64,000 nt of DNA from contig CAJZBQ010000021.1 in assembly GCA_914767885.1 (NCBI GenBank), forward strand, positions 1,054,001 to 1,118,000, given 5' to 3'. This document shows, in pieces, positions 49,704 through 59,700 of this stretch. The translations under genes and the position numbers were made by a program. The notes below the pieces were generated by a model. It was not told where the DNA came from and did no database searches. It was given only the letters and a program-made list of their open reading frames with translations. Source of the DNA: Blepharisma stoltei (lineage: Eukaryota; Ciliophora; Heterotrichea; Heterotrichida; Blepharismidae). How positions within the stretch are numbered: position 1 is the first letter of the stretch; each line of letters opens with the position of its first letter.

Positions 49704-52700
49704 TTAATCTCTATCATAAATATTTATTTTTTGACGCTCTGACGAGCTGCTTGATGGAGCTATTTTAGTCAAAGCTTTGTGAGAGGTCTTGCCAAAAGTA
49801 AAAGCGAATTTAAATAAGCTTGTTGTATCATGAGGCTTTTTTCTATATAATAAACTTGGATATTTTTTCCTTTGGATATACAATCCAAATACTATAATAA
49901 TAAACCATCCACTAAACAAAAGCACTGTTAAAATTATGGAATTTCCTTTTACGCCTAATGCAATTGTAGATAGAATTGCTTGCCATGTAACTCCTATTAA
50001 ACTTAAATTTTGCCATAAACTGAACCTTGAGTAGTTGTAAGGCTTAAATTTGAAAAGGAAAGTAATATAAAAAATCATAATAAAAATAAATAAAACTCCA
50101 TGAATAATATTTTGGGCTCTTTTTACTGTTTTATTCATCACAATTAAAGACACTTGGACTATTGTTTTTATCATTAAAAAAGAAGGAGCAGCTTTTACAT
50201 GAAGCATCGGCTGCAGTTCTTGCCAAAGCGGTCTGCAAAAAACAGCAAGTGGCTCATAACACAATAAAGCAAAAATCGATAAAATTGCATATGCTAAATG
50301 CTCATCTTTCCAGCAAAAATAGTAGCAATCATATGACAAAAAACTGTCTGTAAAGCTATTTCCTATTGACTGATCGCACACAAAAATATCAAGACAAATT
50401 GAAATAAAAGGCATAAAGCACAAATTTCCTAAAATCGGCATCAAAAAATCTCCAAACCAGTTTACAAGTCTGAAAACTCAAAATTTTGATTTTTCATCTA
50501 ATCGAAAAATAATGACTACGCACATAAAAGTCCAAAGCATTATCAGTCCATACACAGCATCAACGATTACTCAAAACACCCCATTTTTGAGTTTTATAAT
50601 ATTTGCTAATTCTAAAGTCAGCGAATTGCTGAATTTTCCTAAAATTGAACTCAAATATGATATATTAGGGCCCATTGAGACAAATTGGAAAAATTCAATA
50701 GCAATTGTCGCTCCAACTAGGAAATCTTCATAAGAAATTTCTTGCCTTTCTCTGAGTTCTTCTATTGGTATATTCCATCATCTTTTTCATATAAAATAGA
50801 TAATAATTATTGATATAAAAGCAATAACAAAGCAAATGCAAAAAACAAGAATTTGTCCTTTAATAAAGGTTTTAACCTCATTATCAGAAAAAGGACAGTC
50901 ATAATTTTGGTTTCTTAAATCGTCTGGCTTATTGGTAGTTCCGTCAGGATAAACAACCGGATTATAAATATACAGAATTTGGGTACTGACTGGTTTTACC
51001 TCTGCTACAAGATATCGGACAACATTTCCATTAATATCAAATTTAGACGCTTGGGCGTCTATAACAGACATAAATCTGTCATTACTTTCTTTTTCTAGTA
51101 CCACACGCCCAGAGCAGCCTATAAATCGGGTATTTCTTATAAATTTTTCTAGTTTATAAGGATTTGTATAGTCTTGGCCTCGGTTTATCATGTTATCTAG
51201 AGCATGCCCTATTAAATAAATTATATCAAAATAATGGCATGAAAATGAGCTTGGAGCAGAATTATTGTAGGTCTGCAACATTTTTGAGAGAATCCCTTGT
51301 CCAAATGTTCCAACCCATTGCTCCCCTAAAAATGTTAGCATAGGGACACCTAGTTCCAATCTTTTATATAGATAATCATCACTTGTTAAAATATGCAATA
51401 CTTGCCCTTACAGAGCTCTTAAGGGAAAAAAATTGACTATTTCTTATATATAATCTGATTTCTCTCCCTTTAACTCGGAGCAAAAAATCCGTTTAAATTA
51501 AAGAGGGGTTAAATTTTTTTAAGAAATTAAATTGTGCACAATAGTTTGAATTTTAATTAATTTTATAAAGAGATATATAAAAAAAATAAATTGGCCCTGC
51601 GAAAAATTGTTTAGCTAGCATACTACTTGCATTTTGTTTATTAAATTAAGTTAAAAATAATTTTATAAAATTTTTCAAAATTGATAAAAAAAATAAATTG
51701 AGCACAGTAGTTTGAATTTCGAATTATTTTTAAGAAGATCAAATATAAAAAATAATTTTAGTGTGAAAAATGTTTAAATAACAATCTCCTATTTTTTGTC
51801 TATTAGAATTTTATATTTTCAACATAATTATTTTTTAAAAAAAATTTTAAAAAGCTCATAATTTGAATTTTGATTTATTTTTTTATCGATTTAGAGAGAG
51901 AACTGTTGAAATACATTCTGCTTATTTTTTCTATTATAGTGAACTACACTGACTGGCACGGGGTGCTTTTGGCTCAGTTTCGAGCCAAAAGCACCAGTAT
52001 AATTTAACTATAAATTAGGTCAAAATTTAATTTATACATTCATCAACAAAATCTTTCTATTATAAGCATGCCTAAGATATACTAGTCAAAATATCAGGAA
52101 CAGCAGTAAAAATAATTACATCTCCCCTTCTCAACCCTAAATCATAGAAAGCTTCTAATACATACTCCACTAACGGAAACTGTATAATAAAAATAACTAG
52201 TCTTGCTTGAGAGTCTATAACTCCTTGCATAATATATAAATAATTTTTTATTGTATTTCTATCAAGCGCTGAGGGAATGGCTCTCGACTCTTCTGAATTG
52301 ACTAATTTTATATCATGATTACTTATCCCAAGCCTTAAATAATAATACCCACCTTGGCCTCAGCTATCATTTTGATATAAAACTGCTGCTTGTTTAAATC
52401 CAAGAGATCGGAGCAAAACAGAGAATAAAGGATAGGTAAATGAAGATGACGGTCAAACCCGTTGAAACCAAGGATATAGTGCAGTTGAGTTAAAAGCAGG
52501 ATCTGAACAGGTACCCACAATAGGAAGAGTCCAATTTAAAGATGTGAATAATTTTAAAACTCCAAGGCCCACTGGGGAGGCATATGATGGTATATGGGCT
52601 AAGCCGAGATTAGCATAATTCTTTATAAAGCAAGGTTTAGCAAAGGTCTCATTATATATAGAAACACCGCAGTCATAAGTAAACATGTCAAGCTGAAAAT

Positions 52701-54046
52701 TTGGAAGCATTCCAGAGATGCCTGTGTTTATGTAGTCTACAGCTAAAAATGAGCCTCTAGCTGCTAAATAGCTTATTGAGGAGGAAGAATAATTTGGATT
52801 TGTAGTTCCGCCTTCAATACTCAGATTAAGAATTTTTTTTGCAGATTTTGGAATTTCTGAAGTTTTACCAGGAAAAATGGAATTTTCATATAAAAGAACT
52901 TCCGCATCAATAATTGACCCAATTATGACTCTGCTACTGCCTTGTATATTTACAATAGAAAATTTATTTTCATGATAGTGAGAATTTCACGTTTTTTGAA
53001 GCAATGAAATTGCCTCAATTGAGTTTTCTGTATTTTTGGTAATATCTGATATTATGCTTAAAATTGAGAATGATAAATACTTTTCTTCAGAATCAGCATA
53101 TTCTTGGCCCATATCAGTAATAATTAATGCACCTTCAGCTGGATATTGATACCCACTTTTTTGGTTCAAGATCACTCCATTTCCACTAGTCCATAAATTT
53201 GCATCTATTAAATATTTTTGAATTAATAGAGATTCAGTAATCTCTGTAAATATATAATAAAGGGTTGACCCTAAAGCAGGGATAACTCTCATAATTAAAT
53301 TTTGCATATCTGTTTTTGACTGAATCTTAAAAATTTCAAAATCTGTTGTAAAATTCAAAAATATGTCTTGGTTAAGTTCACTTGTAAAAATAATCCCTTT
53401 ATTTCAGCTGTAATATTTTAACATTGCAAAAAAAGCGGTTAATCGATTAATTTTTGAAGAAATCACAGAGTAAGTTCAATCATCGAAATATCTGAAATCG
53501 TCTTGGACTATTAAATGAGCTTTTTTGTATTCTTTGCATAATTGAGATACTGTATAGCCCCTGAAATATTTTAGATCATTATTGGCCATCCATTTTAATT
53601 TCCAAAATTAATTTGTACTTGTCAGCTTTTTTGGAAAGTAAAAACGAAAATGACAGATCTCCATTTATGATTTTAAGGGCCTAATCAGACTTATACTGTA
53701 TAAGGCAGGTGCCCTGTACCATATTTTCCAGGTCGGTATTCTGCTGGGGTATAGAGATCTATTAAGGTGCATGAGCTATAACCTGAGTATTTAATTCTTG
53801 TGATAAATCAAGTAATATAAAAGCATTTGGGTAAGACTCAATGCATTCGTAGGCTGAAATATATGGACAAATGTGCCAGTCAATTTGGCTACTGGAATTT
53901 TGAAGAAAGTTTATTACCACTGTTTCGTTTCATAGACTGTTTTTGATATCTACATCATCTTTAATGATGATAATTTCTGTGGAAATGGATAGATTAATGA
54001 AGTTTGCAAAGAATAAAAATTTTGCAAAGGGTGATAAAGTCCACAT
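49704..54046 (-). CDS. Receptor L: family member with two IESs
   Basis: Minus strand, ATG 54044-54046 to stop 49704-49706. Removing IESs 53555-53780 (226 nt) and 51394-52081 (688 nt) leaves 3429 nt, or 1142 residues plus stop. The leader MWTLSPFAKFLFFANFINLS is followed by EIIII. Landmarks: DWHICPY, NQKSGYQYPAEG, EGGTTNPNYSSSSIS, YPWFQRVWPSSSFTYP, TSDDYLYKRLELGVP, ALDNMINRGQDYTNPYKL, CPFSDNEVK and CRPLWQELQPMLHVKA, nine hydrophobic segments and a Ser-rich basic tail. It groups with H and I. Both IESs must be eliminated for expression; no retroposon hits this copy. The receptor role is inferred. Confidence 0.83.
51394..52081. mobile_element. IES L1, 688 bp, compound
   Basis: TATA-class flanks. 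In gene orientation the join is ATTTTGACTAGTA/TTTTAACAAGTG, giving ILTSILTSDDYLYKR. It is the longest IES here. It holds a perfect 14-bp hairpin (GGTGCTTTTGGCTC, 51962-51995) and CTCC-class-like text near 51470-51530, so it may have grown by nested insertion. Confidence 0.8.
51962..51995. repeat. Perfect hairpin inside IES L1
   Basis: GGTGCTTTTGGCTC pairs with GAGCCAAAAGCACC around a 6-base loop. It is much more GC-rich than its surroundings, probably a minimal MITE remnant. Confidence 0.7.
53555..53780. mobile_element. IES L2, 226 bp, TATA-class
   Basis: TATA on both sides (53553-53556 and 53777-53780). Excision restores ELNTQVTVSQLCKEYKKAHL, matching H and I. Confidence 0.85.
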
Positions 54047-54427
54047 TATTCAAAAATGCTATTTTTTGATTTAATTTGCTTGAAAAACTAAATAGCAAAA
54101 ATATGCTTATCGTGAAAATAGTGATAATCTTGGCGAAAATCAAAAACAATTATTGATAGTGATTTTTTACTGGATTTGGAGACATTTATATATAATTCTT
54201 TAGAGTAAAGTAAATAAATAAAATTAAATAGATTTCAGAGGAATATATTGGAAGAAGCTTCTTTAAAATTTAATTGACAAGTATTGACTAATCAGATGGC
54301 ATTACTGGATTTGTAATTTTATATGAAATAATATTTAAGAGAAATAAAAAATTAGAGCTAGACTATAAAAGACGAATTATAACTTTATAACTCTAAAATA
54401 CTCAATAATAAAATTTCAATTCTAATT

Positions 54428-54862
54428 GTATAGGACGACTATTAAAATGGCAAGATTTATTTTCACGTTTTGAATCTCATTTTGCTGGAAGTCTGAATGG
54501 GCTTTTCACTTTTGGGCTGGCCAGGCTCAAAGACAATTAGGCCGACGGCGCAACACAGACTCACACTTCTAGAAAATAAGTGTCTTGTCTGTATAAGGCG
54601 TAGTTCCAGAAGAAGGCAAGACATTCCACTCGTACTCTGTGCATTACCGAGAAAATAGATCTTTATTATAAGAATTTTATTCTCACAGATTAGGAAAATT
54701 CTTCCACTAGATTATTGATATTTCCATTTTTTGGCGATATAGACAAGATAAGTATTTGAGCAAGATAGTGTTTTGAGCCGCTTCGAGCCTGAAGCCAAGA
54801 AGGCAGATAGAGGAATAAAATATACCTTCAAAGCCGACTCTAACTTATTCTTAATCTAATTC
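54428..54862 (+). mobile_element. Possible GC-rich retroposon
   Basis: Starts near ATTAAAATGGCAAG and ends CTTATTCTTAATCTAA. A GC-rich interior lies in AT-rich spacer. Only a weak AATTCTA repeat flanks it, so the limits are uncertain. Confidence 0.4.
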
Positions 54863-54976
54863 TAGAGGAATAATTAATAAAAATTATTTATTAAAGGAAT
54901 ATTTAGTTTTCAATTTTAAGATCCTCTATTATTGTAATATTTTAAAAGATGGAGAGTGTTGAATAGGTCCGAGCCA

Positions 54977-55516
54977 TAATTAAATATGGCGTCTCAACTT
55001 GGGTCTGGCCTTTCGGCCAGACAGTTTCAAGCCCTATTTAATTATATCCGGCAAGGTTTTGCCTAGCTAGAGATGGACAGCAACATCAGGTAAGCAATTC
55101 TGGCAGTGTACAGAGCCTGATCCCAGTCCGTTCTCGGGTTAGGATTTTACCTCGAGGGAAAAGGAGGCTTGGAGTTGGAAAGGGGAAGCCCAGCAATGCC
55201 TACAGGTAATTCCTAGGCCATTCGGGCAAGTCTCTAGCGAGAAACCGGGAGTTTCGCCCCGGGCTGCAAGTTTTCCTTTTTTGCCGAAAGTCGGCCAGAA
55301 ATTCCATTTTTTGGAATTTCTCAGCAGGCAACCTTCGTTACAGAGAAAGTAGCTCATTCATGAGCCGTCGAAGCCGGAACATCGCGCAGGAGGCGCACGT
55401 TGGAGATCAAAGCTAGCTGTCCCAGCAACTAGTGGGCCCCGAGCGACGAGAGCGTGGTGGTAGTCCTGGAAGAGCAACCCCGTAGAAGACGTTAAACGTG
55501 ATGGTTAATAAGTTAA
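54977..55516 (+). mobile_element. GC-rich retroposon, intergenic copy
   Basis: 540 bp between 16-bp repeats GAATAGGTCCGAGCCA (54961-54976, 55517-55532). A close relative of the receptor I copy: TAATTAAATATGGCGTC start, CCGGCAAGGTTTTGCC, AGGTAAGCAATTCTGG. 5' hairpin GTCTGGCC/GGCCAGAC. Tail TTAATAAGTTAA. Confidence 0.9.
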
Positions 55517-55532
55517 GAATAGGTCCGAGCCA

Positions 55533-55925
55533 GATATAAGGATCCCCATTTTTCTAGGAGATTAGGGTGGGTTTTTTCCGAGTCTGGACCTCCACGATAG
55601 GCATTTTCATTGATCCAAAGACGATATAGTGAGAGCGCAATGTCCGGCTCATACTTCTGGGAAGCAATTTATGCCTGCATACTGGAGTCCGAAGGAGGTG
55701 CTAAGACGTTTTATCCTTACCTTAAGACTACCAGGGCTGAGGGAGACAATTCTGCAAGAGCCAGACTAAGGCAAAAACATCGTGATCTCGCTTTTTGTGA
55801 TTGACACAACAAAAAGGGCGTGGTGTGACACCAGGTGACGAGAACCATTTGAGTTTAAAGTCTGCTATGGGACGAGAAGCTAAAATAAACCCATAAAGAC
55901 CCGCTCGAATTTAATCTAATCTAAT
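55533..55925 (+). mobile_element. Probable second retroposon, different tail
   Basis: GC-rich block directly after the previous copy's right repeat, ending AATTTAATCTAATCTAATCT. The tail repeat is AATCT instead of TTAAG. No clear target repeat was found. The 64-codon standard frame at 55610 lies inside it and looks incidental. Confidence 0.5.
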
Positions 55926-56749
55926 CTATTGTTATAATCAATATCAGAATTTTTAAAATAGCTATATATGGTTTTTTTTTATCTTAATTGATTAAGCAAG
56001 GAGATTTAATAGGATCTAATCACGTATTAGCTGATATAAACAGATAACTATATTAAGTGTCAGAAATATTTTTTGATATTTTTGTGCCAAGGCTAAAATA
56101 TAGCTGAAATGCTACTTCATAGGGTTTGAATTTTCTCTTTTTTTAAAGTAATTATTGATAAGTTCGATTCTTTTTTAACTAATGAGAATTTAATTTAAAA
56201 AATAGCTTAATTTGCTAAATTATATGCCCTAGTAAAATAATGAATTAATATTTAATTTAAGGCTGCAACTAGTTTTGTGTAATAAATAGAAACGAAATAA
56301 ATTAAACAATTTAATGATAGGCACATCCTTTTTAATTTAAAAATATTATAGATTTCTTACAAATTTATCTTATTTAAAGGTTATTTATCTTTAAACATTA
56401 TATTTTTAATAGATGCTCTAATTTCTTCGGATTTTTCCATCTTAATTAATCAAAATCTCCTCAATAAATTGTTTATATGGCCTGTCCATTCCAGAAATCT
56501 TTCTTAAAGAGTAAATATCAGTTTTCCCATATCTCACAGAATATTCTAAAATTTATTTTATTTTTATTATTTTTCAGCAAAATTATAAAAATAAGCTAAT
56601 TACAATTTGAAATAAAATTCCGAAAAATAAATCCTAAATGGCACCCAAAATGAGACTTAAGCTAAGCAGCATAAACTTAGATAAGCTATAATTAAATATT
56701 TGTTGACCTTCGGAAGTTTTTTTGTGGATATCTCAACATTTTATTAAGT
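55926..56749. other. AT-rich spacer upstream of receptor M
   Basis: No coding frame recognised. TTTTTTTGTGGATATC about 30 bases before the ATG resembles the TTTGTGGA upstream of A and C. Confidence 0.45.
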
Positions 56750-59700
56750 ATGGCATACTCCAGACGTCTTCGTCAACATCTTCAGCAACTTGCTATGCTA
56801 ATCATTCTATCTCATTTGTCAACTTCGATAGAAATTATAGTTGCTTATGAGGATAGTTATGGTTTAAATTACAATGGCTGGAACATTACATCTCTTCTTG
56901 AGGTCACTCAATCTCTAAGCCCTTTGGTGGACTGGCACAAGTGCAGCATCTCAAGCCTTTCAGAATGTGTAGATTATTATCCGAACTCATTAATTATCTT
57001 GGATTTATCAGAAAATTTGGATATATTTCTTATAATCTTAATGCATAAGACTATCAGTATATAGATCCAACGAAAAGTCCAATCTTAATGCTGACCTTAA
57101 ATGAACCATCTTTCTAGGGTTTCATTTAGACAGCAGCTTTAAAACTTTTTGGAATAATTTCAGCCTTTTATTTTGGCCTTCTTTATATTATATATGCTCC
57201 TATCGAAAATAAATCCTAAATTGATTGCTTGGAATAATTAATATGGAATTATGAAAAATAAGGGCCAAATATACCAAAAAAGGTTAAAAAATAAGCCAAA
57301 ACATAATAGGATATATGCCGAACAATATAAAATAGACCCAAAATAATGGGTGAGAAAAAATTGGTAATAAATATTAGGCTAAAAACTTAACTGTAGTGTC
57401 TAGATGCCATACAAAGCTGCTTTATTGATATTTACTTATTTTCTAAATATCTCTATAAATTCCCAGCAACTATTTAAGCCATTTTTATAATTATATCCAT
57501 TTGGATACTCGAAACTCAATTTCCTATTTATGCAAAAGTCAAAAGTTGATTCATTTTGTATTAGGCGACGTTAAATTTTTTGATGAATGGACTTTCTCAC
57601 TTATTTCTACTAAAACAGACCAAGTAAATGCACTCTTATCAGTACTAAGCTATTTAAGCTGGACTCAAGGGGTCGCTTTCAGTAATATACAAAATTTGGA
57701 CATAAAAGAAAAAGTAATTAATTTTTCCTCAGAATTTAATTTTTTGACTGTTGAATCAGAATCAGGCATTGAGGAACTTGTAGATAAAGTAGTTGTTAGA
57801 CAAGGTGCAAACGTTTATTGTATATTTACTAATTTATTAGAGTCGCTAGAGCTCCAAAAATGATTGCAGAATGCAAAACTTCTAACTGCTGGGAATGGAA
57901 TTACTTTGGATCAAGAAAGTGGATACCAATGTAGTATTGACGGCTCTTTAATTGTGACAGAATCTGGTCAAGAGTTAGCAGCTTCCGCTGAGGAATATCT
58001 GAAAAATTCCATATTAAATACGATTTCTTATATTTTAAGCCAAATTTCTAAAGAAACCACACAAGATATTTTATCAGTCTTACAAAATTATCATAATACA
58101 CAAAAATTTTCATTAGTCAATATCCATGATGGAGAAAGGGTCATTGTCGGATCCATAGAAAATAATATTATATCAATATCAAATAATTTGACTTTTCCTG
58201 GACAATCATATAATGAATATTTAAATTTTTTTCGCATTTTTAATGCAAAAATTATATTTTTATTTGAGAATATATAATAATATTTATATCAAATAAAATT
58301 GCGAATATACAATATAATATTCCAAAATCAACAAGAAAAATTTTAAATTTAAGCATCAATGCTGGCTACACAAATCCTAATGCAGCACCAGCTTCAAGCG
58401 GTGTAATTGGCTCTTGGGGAGCATATTTTGCTATGGACGAGATAAATGAAGGCAATACCCTTTTGAAAAATTTTCAAATTACATTTTTTACTTTTGACTG
58501 CGGGGTTACAGTTTACGATGCAAAATTCGCTTATAATTGTTTTAATAATGATATAGACAAATTAGGGCTTGGCCATATCTCGTCCTTTAGCTCTAGTATG
58601 ACGATTGGAGCTCTACAAACATTTAAAAAGCTAAATGTGACTTTTCCTGTAGTCGGATGCTCAACTACAGAGCCTTCCCTTAACCTTACCTCAGTTTATC
58701 CTATGTTTACAAGGGTCTGATTTACTGCTTCTTATGGGACTTCTTATCTTTCTGTGTTAATTAAAGCTATGGGATGAAAAAAAGTTGCGATTTTATACCA
58801 AAATAATTCTTGGGCGATCGCCAAATCGTGGCACTTAAACCCAGCTATTGAAAAACAAGGGCTAGAAGTAGTAAATCCTGAAAACACACGCTGGATGCCT
58901 ACAGGTCTTGATAGAGAAAGTATAAGGAATTATACAGATTTGGCTCAAGGAATTATTGATTCACAAGCAAGATTGTTGATATTAAACATGGAGTCTCCAA
59001 TGTGCAATTATTTTTTAGAAATGCTATACGACTTAGGAATAAGACGAGGAGATTTAGTAATAATTGCGACATATTTAGATATGCTAACAATTATAGGAAA
59101 TATACCCTGAGCACGGTTTTAGATCGACCTGAGAACCCCCCCTCCCCTCCCCCCATTCCTTGATGGTTTCAGCTTTATTAAAATCTTTAAATTGAATTTG
59201 ACTTGCCATTTTTGAATTAAAATTTCGTTCAAACTGAAACCGTCAGGGGGAACGAGGGGAGGGGGAGTTTCAGGTCGAGCCATACCTTTTCTGAAGGTAT
59301 ACTGATGATTATACATATAAAAGGCTTGAAGTCGGGATTCCTACAATAAGGCTAACTCTGCAAACTTGGGTTGGTAAAATTGGACAAAAAGTAAAAGAAA
59401 ATGTGATAGCAATTCATAAACAAACACCGACTGGCTATGTGTGCTCATATTATGATGGAACTTATCAAATTGCCTATGCTTTAGATTATATGATTAATAG
59501 AGGTCAAGACTTCACTGACCCTTATAAGCTAGAATCTTCAATAAGAATTCAGAAATTCCAAGGATGCACAGGAAGTATTACAACAGATGCAGACAGTAAC
59601 GACCGCATTGCAGATGCGTGGTCTATAGAGAGCAATTTGTTAGATAGCACTGGAAATATTGATACTAAAATTTTATATTAATAATAGTGGCATTGGTTAA

